A stretch of DNA of 64,000 bases from Azolla caroliniana (lineage: Eukaryota > Polypodiophyta). The position numbers and the translations under genes are program-made. This document shows positions 11,450-23,609 of the stretch, piece by piece; position 1 is the stretch's first letter; every line of letters begins with the position of its first letter. Below the pieces are notes generated by a model. That model was not told where the DNA came from and did not search any database. It worked only from the letters and a program-made list of their open reading frames with translations. The stretch is from positions 11,718,001 to 11,782,000 of the forward strand of contig JBHGNT010000007.1 of assembly GCA_043228905.1 (NCBI GenBank), written 5' to 3'.

Positions 11450-11733
11450 TAATGGAACTCTATGATGGATATTAACATAATATTATTATTTTGTTGCAGA
11501 ATATTTCATGTTCATTACTCCCAAAAATATGCCTATGTACTCTGCTGGATCCGTAGGCCTCTAACAGCCTACCAATTTCAATACGATCCGACTCCTGGTT
11601 CCGGATATCATCCGAACACCGATCCGGTTCTCCGTTCTGAATCCAGTTGAGCTTGCTCGCTCAACATAATAGAACTCTATGATGAATATTAACATAATAT
11701 TATTATTTTGTTGCAGAATATTTCATGTTCATT
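11300..11733. repeat. 217-bp tandem duplication of LTR half plus flank
   Basis: Two head-to-tail copies (11300-11516 and 11517-11733) each carry the last ~150 bp of the Cop-4 LTR and ~67 bp of flanking AT-rich DNA ending TTTCATGTTCATT. They differ at a few percent of positions by eye. Confidence 0.9.
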
Positions 11734-12005
11734 ATGTTAGGAATATGACCCTCTATTGGGAGGTGCCGACTGTTTGGACCAAGAAGTGTCGAAAGTTGAA
11801 GACAAGGAGGAGCCATTTGTTTCGATCGAGTGCCAATGGTTGAAGAGTCGACTGCGAGAAAGTCGACTATGAGAGTGGACTGGGTGACTCAACAAGAAGG
11901 AGATCCAGGTCGAAGACACGATCGACTAGTCGGGCCGACTGGACAATCAACCCTAGAGTCGGCCGATGGCTACTTATTATTATAGATAATAATAGTAGTG
12001 ATGTG

Positions 12006-12520
12006 TGTTGAGAATTCGGTCCCTCCGGATGAGAACCGGAAACCGGATCTGATGGATCCGGTGTGAACTGGATCCAAGGACATATCTATAAATATGTTTC
12101 TAGAGTGCCTGTCATGGCCATATTTGTAAATAGTCGTAAAGTCATATAAGTATAAATATGACTTAGGGCAATCACTTTAGTAATAATGATTCTAGAGATA
12201 TTGTTGTATAGACACACACACAGAGCGTGAGAGAGAGTGTGTGAGATACAAAAAGCTTTTCTGTTGTAACAGTCGGTTGGCGAAGACATAGAACTCGAGG
12301 TCGTTACCTCCAAGTCTCATTCCGTTGTACCCCTCTCTATAGTGATTCTGTTCAGAGTCTCTGGGCTCCCATGGTTTTTTCGGATTAGGGTTTTCCACAT
12401 AAATATCTAGTGTCGTCTCATTCTGTGTAAGTGCACTAATTGTCTTATTCCTATTTTCCTGTTTCTCCTTCCATTGTGAGTTTAAGACTTGGTTGTGGCC
12501 GAGCACACTATTTACTCTCA
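12006..12520 (+). repeat. Solo LTR nested in Cop-5 LTR
   Basis: 515 bp from TGTTGAGAATTCGG to TTTACTCTCA, flanked by ATGTG (12001-12005) and ATGTC (12521-12525), a TSD with one mismatch. It is an opposite-strand relative of the LTR at 49-692: both share GGTCCCTCCGGATG at one end and GGTTGTGGCCGA at the other. No internal element sequence accompanies it. Confidence 0.75.
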
Positions 12521-12626
12521 ATGTCTAGTAGGGGCTACCTTTGTAAATAACCCATATGATGTATGAGTATAAATACATCTAGGGCAAACATAGAACATAG
12601 GAGAACAGTGTGTTGTGTATAGTGTA

Positions 12627-15600
12627 TGTAAAAGTAAGCATGCAAAAGCTTGACAAAACCGGTTTAGCCGAGCAACAACAGAGAATAGAAAACACAGGTT
12701 CAATGGAAGCTTGAGAATATTTAGCATACACGGGAGAGACAGAGAGAGAGCAGAACATAAAACTTTATTCTAAAATAATAATCCTTTGTGTCACACACTA
12801 TACAACGTGCTAAACATCATTATTTATACAAGTCCTTGAAAGGACTGACAATACCCGACCAGCTTCCCAGCTATACCGTCCTCGGTCCTTCGTGCCGCTC
12901 ACATATCACAATAGTCGGTGCACGCACTAAAGGTGCTCCACGGTCGACTTCTGCATAAACTGGCTGATCACCCCGACTGGATAATTGATGTTGGGTCGGG
13001 TGATCGTCAAGTATATAAGGCTTCCGACAATTTGTCAGAACCGTTTCTCATCGCAGACTAGGCCGGAGTCGGGACGTAGCTTCAGGTTCCGGTCCAGGGG
13101 TGTGGAGATTGCTCAGCATTCCATCATGATGAACTTGTACAGCATATTCAGCACATGCCATCGGGGGTCCGGATCACCTCGATCCCAAGAAAATAATGAA
13201 GATTCTCCAGATCCTTCATTTCAAATGCATCTGACAACTCAGACTTCACTCCGCTGATTTCATCCAATCCGGCTCTAGTGATGACTAAATCATCAACATA
13301 TAGCAAGATACAAACCAGACCGTCTGGACCTTTCTAGATGAATAGTGAGGCCACAAACTCCATCTTACGCAACTAGTGTGTGATCTTCGCATTTCAAGCT
13401 CAAAGGGCTTGCTTCAGACCGTAAAGAGACATCTTGGGTCGGCACACTGCCAACTTGTTCATCTCCCATTGGAATCCAGGGGGGTTGGATCATATAGACC
13501 TGTTCTCCAGGTCACCTTGAAGAAACGCATTCTTCATGTCCATTTGGTGAGCATGTCATCCCCTTGCCGCAACAACAACCAGTACCACACGAACAGTCAT
13601 CATCTTCGCTACCAGAGCAAAGATCTCGTCGTAGTCGATTCCATGGGTCTGTGTGTATCCCTTTGCCACTAATTGGGCCTTGTACCAGTTGACCGAACAG
13701 TTGGCATTACTTCACCTTATATACCTATTTGCAACTGATCAGTTTACATTGTCGGGGAGGGTGAACCAGGTCCCATATGTCATTGGCATCAAGTGCCCGC
13801 ATTTCTTCCTCCATAGCAGCACGTCAATTTGCGTCTTCGCTACTTCTACGTAGCTCTTTGGCTCACGCACTTCCACCACCTTAGTCATGTACGAATAGTG
13901 ATGTGCCATGTACTCATTGTATCTGTACCTTTGGATGGGGTTCTTCTGACGAATTGAGCGGCGTGACTTTTCGGTAGTCTGTTTGAGGCTCTTCTTGGCC
14001 GGTTCGGACTTCCTTTCTAAAGATCCGCCTTCTTCCTTTCCGGGGTCAAATTCGTTCCGATCCGACCCTTCACTATCGGTATCATATTCTAGCATCTTCT
14101 TCTTCCCCTTGTCTTTGCGCGTGAACCGTCTCCTCGGTTCCTTGCGTGGGGAGAGCACAGTAGAGTCTCCACTACTCACCGGTTCTTCATCCAACTGGTC
14201 ATCCCGACTTAGCCGCCCATTCGGTCCACTTAACCGAAATGAGATTGAACTCTCATCTAGAGTACCGAATCCTTCATCTTCTTCTTGAACTTCTCTGGGT
14301 TCACTAGCCTCATACTCCGGAATCGGATCTTCGTCGGGAGTTGGAGTTGGTAGGGAGTACCATGATGCCGACTCATCAAACTCGACATCTCGACTTACTC
14401 GTACCTGTTTAGTCTGGCAGTTATAACACTTATACCCCTTTTGTTCATGCAAGTAGCCGAGGAGTATGCTCTTCTCTGATTTCGGATCCAGCTTCCTCCG
14501 CTTCTCATCCGGTACATGCACATATGCTATGCTACCGTATATCTGAAGGTGTCTCAAATTTGGCTTCCGCCCGAAATACAGCTCATGTGCAGACACCTCG
14601 TCCCCGATCCTATTTGGATGTAGACAGCATCCGGACCGCCTCAGCCCAGTAGAATTTGGACATGCTCTTCTCCTCCAGCATTGCCCTTGTCGCATCGACA
14701 ATCGACCAGTTCTTTCTTTCGGCCACACCGTTTTGTTCCTGTGTATATCGATAGCTGAATTCTCTCTAAATGCCTTTCTACTGCAAATAACTGTTGAATT
14801 GGCCAGAAAAGTATTCTTTCCGCCATCCGACCGCAGACACTTTATCTTCCTCTCCGTTTCCCTTTTGACTAAGCTTTGAAGGTTCTGGAAACAATCCAAG
14901 AATTCTCTTTTCTTCTCGATGAGGTAGATCCACATGTGTCGGTTGTAGTTTTCCATGAAGGAGACAAAATACCGACTCCCGCCAAAGCTAAGGTTCTATG
15001 TCGGTCCTCATACATCCCAATGGATTAGATCGAGCTTGTTACGGCTCCGGTTTCATTCAGTGGGGAATGGAAGCCGGTGTTGCTTCCCGAGTTGGCAGGC
15101 TTCACATATTTGGGCCTTCCGGCCACTAAACTTCGGCAATCCGACCACAACTTGTTTCGATTGCAAATCTTGAAGCCTCCTGTAGTTGACATGGTCGATG
15201 CGCTTATGTCAGAGATCGATGTCCGATTCAATCTTCTGTCCTTTGGCAAACATGGCGATGCCGACGTCATTTGTGTTGAGGATGATCATCCTCCCTTCCC
15301 TACACCCTTGCGTGATTATCCGGCCTTCTTCCTCGATGAAGCACCCGAGGTGTGTAAACCACACTTGCATTCCGTGGTCGAGGATTTGTCCGACCGACAC
15401 CAAGTTTTTTGTGATTGTCAGAACGTGTAGTACGTTCATCAACTTTCCCTTTTGTCCAACATGGCTTAAAGGGACTTCTCCGACATGCACAATTGGGTGA
15501 GGGGTGTCGTCTCCGGTTTCGATGATTCCCGGTTGTCCCGGTTTCTCCAAAAACAAGAACCACTCTTCGTGGCTTATCATATGGTTTGACGCTCCGGAAT

Positions 15601-17157
15601 CAACATACCATACTTCTTCCGATCCAGAAGTGGTCTTCGTCATCGAGTTCGCCTTGTGCTTCATCACGAAGGCTGGCCCTTTTTTGGTCTTCCTGGCTCC
15701 GGATCCTTCCGATCCTTCTGGGTAGTGCGAACTTTGCCGGTTCCCTTGTTCGACCTTGTCGGATTCGGATTTATCCGAATCGGCACACTTCTTCCAAACA
15801 CTCTCTCTCTCTTTGGCCTTTCTTGCCACAATACCAGCATTTCGTGTCAGCTTTCGACTGCCGGTTTCCGACTCCGACTTGACTCCCCCTGCTCGTGGAG
15901 GGTTCAGAACTACTGTCGACACCGTCTCTGTGCCTTTGGTATTTCTCTTGCTGGCCACCTCCATTGCGTGCCGACCCACCTCGTCCCCCACACCCACGGG
16001 GTCGATCCGCCTCCATGTACAACATCCAACTGTCTGATTGAGTGGTTCTCGACCTACTCAAGTTGTTTTGCTTCGACCATCAACATGGATTGTAAGTCGA
16101 TGAAGGACAGTGGCTTCTCCCGGGTGCAAATTACCATCTGAATTGGCCCATACCGTTGTGCTAGACCACCAAGACAGATCTCGACCATCTCGTCTTCTTG
16201 CACAGTTACGTTGATGGATCCGAGTGCATCGTAGATCTCCTTAATCTTGGTGGTGTTGTCCGTAACCGACATATCTCTCTACCGGATGTTGTTCAACTCT
16301 TGCCGGAGCTGCAACTTACGGGTTGCGGTACTTGCAGTGAAAATCTTCCGTAGATTTTCCTAGGCCTCCTTTGGGGTTTTTGAATCCTTGATGTAGCCGA
16401 CCATTTGATCCTGCACACCGGACGCGAGGCAGTACAATACTCAGCTCACTCCTTGCTCCCATGCCATGAAGTCTTTGTGTGTCAGCTCTGGTGCTACCTC
16501 GTTGGTTCCTTCCACATAGCTCCAATATCCATGCCCCAACAGGTACTGGTGCATTTTATATGACCACGAAGCATAGTTGCTCCGGTCGAGCTTTTCTGTG
16601 GGAAGCGAGCTTGCCATACCTTTGTCCATTTTGGTTCTCTACTATTCTTCACTAGGTGTTAGGGTTTGTCTTCGAAAGCTTCTGTCGGCTGCAGAGGAGT
16701 CTCAACCCTCGCACTCTGATACCATGTAAAAGTTAGTGTGTGGAAGCTGGACAAAACCGGTTTAGCCGAGCACCAACAGAGAATAGAAAACACAGGTTCA
16801 ATGGAATCTTGAGAATATTTAGCATACACGGGAGAGACAGAGATAGAGCAGAACATAAAACTCTATTCTAAAATAATAATCCTCCGTGTCACACACTATA
16901 CAACGTGCTAAACATCACTATTTATACAAGTCCTCAAAAGAACTGACAAGTACTTTAATGCTCATACGAGCGACTATCACTGACTCCCAAAAATATGCCT
17001 ACACACTAGGCTGGATCCGTAGGCCTCTAACGGCCTACCGGTTTCAATCCAATCTGGCTCTCTGATCCGGCTCTTAGTTCCGAATATCATCGGGACACCG
17101 ATCCGGTTCTCCGTTCCGGATACCGATCCGAATCCAGTTGAGCTTGCTCGCTCAACA
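12627..17157 (-). mobile_element. Cop-6: copia element with truncated 3' end
   Basis: The 5' LTR is complete (16725-17157, TGTAAAAG to GCTCAACA, 433 bp), with the PBS next to it at 16713-16724. The 3' LTR is only 12627-12851; a deletion removes the rest together with the PPT and the end of RNase H. The flanks GTGTA (12622-12626) and ATGTA (17158-17162) agree at four of five bases. That suits insertion into the Cop-5 LTR. LTR type C, as in Cop-4. Confidence 0.85.
12852..16629 (-). pseudogene. Cop-6 gag-pol relic
   Basis: Gag starts at 16629 with MDKGMASSLPTEKLDRSNYA. A knuckle with Gln for His (CWYCGKKGQRERE) lies near 15830-15780. Protease keeps DSGASNHM (about 15610-15590). Integrase continues to about 14200 with HKRI, then the linker, including a run of acidic/basic residues (14290-13990). 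RT is degraded (13740-13300, MKNAFLQG and YVDD regions identifiable). Part of RNase H ends at 12852. The longest open piece is 14956-13739. Stops and frameshifts make it non-functional. Protein motifs match Cop-4 and Cop-8. Confidence 0.85.
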
Positions 17158-17469
17158 ATGTAGAATAGTGAAGTGCGTGCATGTGAGAGTAAGAACAATG
17201 AGAGAGTGACGCCATAGTTGTGTGTAATAACAAGTGCCAAGAGCCCTGTGAGGCTTATACACTCCAGAGAGAGTGTTGTAATCTTCTCCATTTGTATATC
17301 CATTATATAGTGAAGCTCTGGTCCCATGGTTTTTCCCTTGCTCAGGGTTTCCACGTAAAATCGGTGTGCATTGTTTTGTGTGTTTTGAGTTGTGTATTTT
17401 CAGCGTATTCTTCTTGTGGATTAACAATTCATTTCTCTACAAATTGGTATCAGAGCTTGAGATGCAAGC

Positions 17470-18378
17470 ATGGAAGGAGGTGTGAGCGGCTTCCTAGGTA
17501 TGATAGTTCTAAACTCACAAAACTATGCAGACTGGAAGATAAAGATGCAAGACCTTCTCATAGTCAAAGACTTGTACGAGTCGATTGATAAAGCAAAAAT
17601 ACCCACAGGGGTATTAGAATCGGAATGGAAACTTCTTAACAGATGGGCGGTGGCCACCATCCGATAGTGCGTCGATGTAAGTGTCCTTCAACATGTGGCG
17701 AACAACACAAATGCTCTATTAGGTCTATACGAGAGGAAGAACACCCTAACTAAAACCTCACTGATGAGAAAGATCGTACGGCTGAAATACAGAGACAATG
17801 AGGGCATCGTCGAACACATCAGCACATTCATGGGGTATGTAAATCAACTTGTTGCAACCAAGTTTCCCCTTGATGATCTGATGTAGGCCATCCTACTGAT
17901 GTGCACACTGCCGGTTAGCTGGGAGAACCTGGTGGTTACTCTCAACACCTCCAACCAAGAAGAGAACTTGTCTTTACAAGTGGTGAAAACAAGCATCCTG
18001 AATGAGGAAGCGAGAAGGAAGGACAAGGTTGTCCCGTCTCATTCAGATGCGAATGTGTCACAACATTCGGACAGAGGGAGGAACCGATAAAGAAGTCCAT
18101 AGAGGAAGGACAAATGCCACACCAAATCGAAGCCCAAAGGTAAGCTAACATGCTTTTATTGTGGAAATCCTAGACATTTCCAAAAGGACTACCGACATCT
18201 TAAGAAGGACAAGAGTGTCAGTAATAATGTTGAACCCCATGAATATTTCTGATGAAAAGTGTACTTTGGCCATTGCTACGAGCAATGAAGAACTCCTATT
18301 CATTTGTGAACGGGCAAGTGCAAATCTTGCAAGCGACGAATGCACTTGGGTGATCGACTCCGGTGCATTTTTCGGGTG
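17470..18378 (+). pseudogene. Cop-5 gag and start of protease
   Basis: Begins MEGGVSGFLGMIVL, followed by NYADWKIKMQDLL, a typical Tnt1/Tork-type copia gag N-terminus. One frame runs to about 18240 with stops at 17665, 17884 and 18088. A CCHC knuckle, CFYCGNPRHFQKDY, has Tyr for the last Cys (18151-18192). After a frameshift, protease starts with TWVIDSGA and stops at 18378. Everything downstream of protease is absent. Confidence 0.8.
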
Positions 18379-20717
18379 AGTTAATTAATTTTTATTATGT
18401 AAATTTATTTTGCAAAACAAATGGTTTTATAATATTCTTGGGACCATTTCTTATTCTCGAATATTGTGAATATCATGCATGGAGAAAATCACGAATATCA
18501 TACCTATGAAACCATACTTGAAGGAAAAATATACATAGATTCATATGAATCTATGTATATATTTCAATGAATGACAAAAAGGGGATATGAATAACCCTAT
18601 TCTTATAATGTTTTCTTGTAAACTTTAAAAAACGCAATGCAGACTATGGGATTTTTTTACCCCAATGTGTCGTGTCATGTTTCACTATAGAAACGTTGCT
18701 AGTTTTTTGAATGCGATGCTAAACATCTTAGTGATGCATGCTTTCTATGATGTTTAGTGTAGCTTTTTTGTTAAAAAGAGAATGTATGTATGTGACCTTA
18801 AGGTAGTAGTACATGGTCAAGTTAAGTTTTGTTTTACAATGATTAACTTACAAATAAAAATTAGCATAAGATATCCACTATGACTATTAATGAGGCAAGA
18901 AATGAAACACACTATTACAGTCCATAGAGAAAAGATAGTTGAAAAAAGGGGCCAAATGAGATTCTATCTCTACCACTAGAGCAATGTGTTTTTGAAAATG
19001 TTGGTTTTCAAATTTGCAATCTCATAAACCATTTCATTTTGTAGAGGCTGTTGTTGATGATAAAAAAAAGTTTGAGAAGATTATACAAAACACACCACAG
19101 ACAATACACACGTTAATGTCACAAAACAATTTCCATATTCATAACATAGCTCCAAATTATTATATTTTTAGCCATGTGCATGTAATGTGTACAAAGAATT
19201 GACAGCAAATTTCCACATTTTGGCTTTGTTTGCCTTAAATATTAATCAAATCTTTTCGTATGTGTGCACTGCCATTTGCTTCTTTCTAAAAATGTCATAT
19301 ATTTCATATGTCCATAGACAAAAAATGCTTCTAAAACCTTCAGCCATATAGGATACTGGGGATCGCATGCTTTAACCTTTTCAGAAAGCACGACACATTG
19401 GACCAGGTGACATCATATAGACATCTGTTACAGGTGCCCTCAAATGATACTTTTTGATCCTGCATCGATGTCAAATTTATAAATGAATAAAGAAAAGAAG
19501 TGGGTGAAACATATTATTATAAACATTAGTTTTCTTTTATGCTAGTCAAACTCCATATATTTAATCACATCACACTATTGATCCTGACCTGGGCCCCTCT
19601 GGATTTACTCACTTTTGCTGTGGACATCAACCACTGGAACATTTCCACCAATATTATTGTATATCCTAAGGAATGGACATTGTTCTTGACATGTCTACTT
19701 AAAAGTTTAACCCAGAGCAAAGTTGCTACAATCTCCTAAACATGGCAGTTCCTCTTATGTGGATCTTTACCGTACTAAGAGACTAAATCACTACGTGATA
19801 TTCAAAGGAATGCTACTGCATGGAAGTGTTGTGTATGTATATGCGGGTAGCATATTTCTGCAAGTTTGTGTATATATTGGTATATGTGGGTAGCATATTT
19901 GCGCAAGTTTATGTGTATATATCTGTATATGTGGATAGTGTGCACATATGCGTATGTGTATGCATGTGGGTACTCAACTTGTGTGCATGTGTTAGTATAG
20001 GTGAGTAGACTGTGTGTGCATGTGTTAAGTGTATGTGTATCAAATGTATGTGCATGTGTAGATGTATGTGTCTATGTGGGTTATGCCAAATATGAGTTTT
20101 TTGCTCAGAAAGGACCTAGATTTCTACATTGGGTTTTAACTAGTAAACTTGTAACTATTATTCTGGAATGGTTCTATTCATCTAAATGTCTACATGAATG
20201 TGGGGATGCTGATGTATTATGAAACTGTGTGTAATACCCACCATATTGTGAGTCACTCATCACTTATGACCAACTGTATTGTGGCCAATCTATTTCTAAC
20301 CCACATAGGCCATTTTCAGGCATTCACTTTGGAAAATCTTTACATGTTATCAACACTTCAGAGGATACAGAAATTTACTCTCTACTTGAATGTTCCTAGT
20401 CTTCAGATATATATGGTGACTTGATACTAATCAGATTGTAAACATTTTTGTGATTTTTCACCTTATACTGACGTTTCCCATTAGCAAAATACCCCGAGTT
20501 CAGAAACTTTACCAGAATACCCGTCAGTAGTACAAATAGGGTAGATTCTGCTCATTTCTCAATACTCTAATACTGGAAAAAGAGGACTGTAGTATGGAGG
20601 AGAAACAAAGAGACATACCTGAATTTCAATCCATCAGAAGTGGTTGAATTACATGGATTTGGAGAACTGTTCCTCAGATCAAAACTTCCTTGAAGCGATT
20701 ATTGATCTTCATTAAAA
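18379..20717. other. AT-rich intergenic DNA, no gene seen
   Basis: No domain or long conserved-looking ORF on either strand. 19830-20080 is rich in TGTGTA/TATATG runs. Polypyrimidine and AT tracts are scattered. A potential 3'-UTR splice donor (CAG/GTATGT on the minus strand at about 20620) belongs to the gene to the right. Confidence 0.5.
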
Positions 20718-21812
20718 TCATGATTTGTAATCATGTGGAATTGTTGAGTTTGGTGATCTGATCTCTTCCATTTCATGGAATGATGGCAGCCTCCTTATCA
20801 CCGTAGGAGAATTAGATGCCTTTCTAAGATTACGTAGCCAATCCGGCACCTTTAATCTAGCTTTTCTGATAAATTTGCTATCACTACGTGTACCTTGATA
20901 CCCTGAATCAGCATTCCCAAACATAGAAGGAAAAGGTTTAGGCTTTACACCAACTATCTCTTTCAACTTTTGATCGGATTTTTCCATCGTTTGGTCATAG
21001 TCTTGTGCAACCTCTTCTGAAATATAAAGCAAGGATACAGCTGTGTTTTTCTCAGCTACAGTCACCATCTCTTTCTTCAACTCAAAGTCAGAAAACAATG
21101 GGACGAGCAAACTGCTCTCTACTATGTTTGCCATCTCTTTCACGTTAAGATCAGGTACAGATGATAAACCCTTGCTTTTTTCATTGAAAGGTCTAGGAAG
21201 GGTAGCAATATTGGTAGCATAATCAGTAGTATTCTGATCAAAAGTAGGATTTGGGAACATGACAATTGCCCTATCAGATGTCTTAGTCTGAGGAAACCTC
21301 CATGTTTTTCTTCGGTAAGATTTCACCTCTTCAATATGAACGGAAAACGTTGACATCGATGAATCTGAGGAGTTGAAAAGAGAGGAACAATCCTCTTCAT
21401 CAGTTTGTTCAGCTTCTACATAAGGTTGGTTAAGGGTTTTGATATCTTTCCCTTCAATCTCATCTGGTTGCAATAATTTCTTTAGGGATATTAAGGAGCT
21501 TCCTTTCCCTATCTGAGGACATTGAAATTCACCAGGGCTTTGGCTATCAATTGTCGCAGCTTCTGGGTCCAAAATTTTCCTCAACTTCACATGATTCATG
21601 GGATGTAATATGTCCTTCAGTTTTCTAGATGATGGAAAATGTGTTCCACCTTTATTTACGAAGCTATGTTTAGCCTCCCCATCTTGTTTATCGGAAGATA
21701 TAATTTTGTCATGTTTACAGTTCTCTTGATGGGTCGTCCTCTTGGAAGGACGCAGTAGAGTGATAGATGATTGGTAATGCGGATATCGTGACATAGTTTG
21801 GATCTTCATCAT
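20718..21812 (-). CDS. Unrecognised 364-residue protein
   Basis: This is an intact open frame, ATG at 21812 and TGA at 20718-20720. An in-frame TAA about 13 bases upstream of the ATG supports the start. The protein is rich in Ser, Lys and Asp/Glu, with no membrane segment or signal peptide. It carries three spaced copies of a short motif: RKLKDILHP (residues 63-71), VKLRKILDP (75-83) and SLKKLLQPDE (109-118). A basic/aromatic C-terminal segment contains VPDWLRNLRKA (about 325-336). I do not recognise the family. Candidate splice donors upstream (about 22351 and 22005) and one after the stop (about 20620) suggest UTR introns. It could also be one exon of a larger protein. Codon use differs from the copia relics around the window. 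Confidence 0.55.
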   Translation of the reverse strand: MMKIQTMSRYPHYQSSITLLRPSKRTTHQENCKHDKIISSDKQDGEAKHSFVNKGGTHFPSSRKLKDILHPMNHVKLRKILDPEAATIDSQSPGEFQCPQIGKGSSLISLKKLLQPDEIEGKDIKTLNQPYVEAEQTDEEDCSSLFNSSDSSMSTFSVHIEEVKSYRRKTWRFPQTKTSDRAIVMFPNPTFDQNTTDYATNIATLPRPFNEKSKGLSSVPDLNVKEMANIVESSLLVPLFSDFELKKEMVTVAEKNTAVSLLYISEEVAQDYDQTMEKSDQKLKEIVGVKPKPFPSMFGNADSGYQGTRSDSKFIRKARLKVPDWLRNLRKASNSPTVIRRLPSFHEMEEIRSPNSTIPHDYKS

Positions 21813-22698
21813 GTAACAAGTTTGTTATCATCCACCACATTTGTTGTTGTAAGTGCATGGTGTATTAAGAAAGCTAGTATTCTATCATCTCCTTCACTCA
21901 TCTATTGAACATAGAAACTTAAACCTGGATAAATTATTGTGGAAGTCATATGGCTCATATGCTATTCATAAAGAAGAAAATAAAGGGAGGGGATAACACC
22001 AGAATACCTGTGCGATTCGAAAACTCAGCAGGTAACATCCTATAGGAGTTAGTGGTAGACTAACTTTGTACAACAAAGAGGTAGTTTGGTCAACGTACAA
22101 AAAGGAAGGGGATTTTGGTTGTTCTGTTCTTTATTTAAAAAACAGGCAGTCATCATTCTCCGGATGAATGAACAAACTGATGCAAGTCCTTACAAACCTA
22201 CGACAGAGCCTAGAATCAGAAATGATTTGAAAGCATGACGATTATGATAACAACTCCACCACGGCTACCTGTAGAAATGCTCCATAGAATATACATGTTT
22301 ATTGAACATAAAAAGCATATATGTGAAAGAAAGGGTGACGATTAAAGTACCTGACCAGACGACAAATTACTCACAAAATATGTGGACTTTTGGAAATAGG
22401 AGACTGTGACTTATGGCATCAGAAGACTTACGGAAACTTTCTCCGGTGGTAAAAACCGAAGAAAAGACGATACAATAATATGTATCTATGTATCTGTGTC
22501 TGTGCTTTTGTCTGTCTCTGCCTGCCTGTTCATAAACTAGATAAATTGTAGACCAACAAAAGAACGACTGTGGAAATGAAATATAGAAATAGAGCGGTGG
22601 TGTGGTAAGGGTAAGGGTAAGGGTAAGGGTAAGAGTAGGAGTAATCAGAGGAAAGAAACAGATGGAAGGGAGGGCAACAACAAGAACGTCGCCAAAGC

Positions 22699-22730
<32 letters not shown>

Positions 22731-22860
22731 GGGGAAATTGAATTGACTAGCGATGCTTCGTTCACAGAAGACACGAAATGCAAAGGAGGACGAATCAATT
22801 GAGAATAAGTTTCCAAACTAATAATAATTAATTATTTAATAGAAGCGTTGTACATACATA
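21813..22860 (-). other. Probable 5' region of the 20718-21812 gene
   Basis: No second protein is supported. It contains a (GGGTAA)n run (about 22605-22635) and a (GAT)n run (about 22698-22731) on the plus strand, typical of plant leader or promoter microsatellites. CAG/GTACTT at about 22351 and CACAG/GTATTC at about 22005 (minus strand) could be splice sites. Confidence 0.4.
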
Positions 22861-22920
22861 TGTACATACATAGTTGTATGAGTATGTATGTATGTATGTA
22901 TGTATTTGTTATGGACGATG

Positions 22921-23062
22921 GATTGGAATGGAATGTCCCTGTCTATCTCCTACAAAATCATAAGGAGCCCGGCCTTACGGACGGTGCAGGGTGCGTAGTT
23001 GGAATGGAATGCTCGCTCGTGTCTATCTCCCTCTCACCAAATCATAAGGAGCCCGGCCTTCT
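22921..23062. repeat. ~77-bp imperfect tandem duplication
   Basis: Copies start at 22921 and 22998. Both carry TTGGAATGGAATG, TCTATCTCC and AATCATAAGGAGCCCGGCCT. Confidence 0.75.
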
Positions 23063-23340
23063 TGGCGAGGGAATCATGACCACAAACGGTGTCAGGCACG
23101 TGCAATTTGCACCGTATGATCTTTATCTAAAAAAGTGTGTGAGTTTCACCAAGAGCCTAAGTCTAACATCCTCTGTGACCAAGAGCCCGACTCTCTGGCT
23201 ACATGCACCCGACTGACTTAGGTAGGAGCCTGACCAATGTCATGGTGTGACATACTGAATGGCTAAAATAATAAAGTAATCAGTAATTCCCTAGGTTCAG
23301 TAGGTGTAATGTTTGAATCTTTGCGAAGCCAAGAGGACTC

Positions 23341-23600
23341 ATTTTGCGTCTTGGTCAATTTTGGGGTCTTCTATGTTCTCTTTTTCTCCTACTTCTTTCT
23401 TTTTTAGGGACATTTGGTTTTAGGGTTTCAATAGTTTGGAGAAGAAGAACCTCTCCATTTTCAACGGTCAAGGCTCATTTTCCTTCTTGGTCAATTTTGG
23501 GGTCTTCTAAGTTTTCTTCTTCTTCGACGTCTTTCTTTTTTAGGATTTCAACATTTGGTTTTAGGATTTCGACATTTTGGAGGAGCTCTCCATTTTTTAA
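23341..23600. repeat. ~130-bp imperfect tandem duplication
   Basis: The two copies start near 23341 and 23475. They share CTTGGTCAATTTTGGGGTCT, CTTTCTTTTTTAGG, CATTTGGTTTTAGG and CTCTCCATTTT. They differ by small indels. Confidence 0.8.
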
Positions 23601-23609
23601 GTTGTCGCG

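Larger units (their letters stand above)
11735..17441 (+). mobile_element. Cop-5 5' LTR split by two nested insertions
   Basis: One LTR of about 650 bp is present in three pieces. They are 11735-12005 (starts TGTTAGGAATATG), 12521-12626 (with the TATA-like GTATAAATAC) and about 17158-17441 (ends TTTCTCTACA). A solo LTR (12006-12520) and the Cop-6 element (12627-17157) separate the pieces. After the LTR end come two bases and the PBS TGGTATCAGAGC (17445-17456). The plus-strand Cop-5 gag follows. Confidence 0.8.

Noticed and set aside
15586-16141. Long plus-strand ORFs opposite Cop-6 gag and protease
   Set aside because: Shadows of the minus-strand gag-pol reading. The minus strand carries the knuckle and DSGAS motifs.
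22605-22635. Telomere-like GGGTAA repeat
   Set aside because: The unit is GGGTAA, not a rotation of the plant (TTTAGGG) or human (TTAGGG) telomere unit. It is better read as a simple microsatellite.
22367-22816. 149-codon minus ORF with a His run
   Set aside because: Mostly translated microsatellite (GAT and GGGTAA runs) without a domain. More likely leader or promoter DNA.
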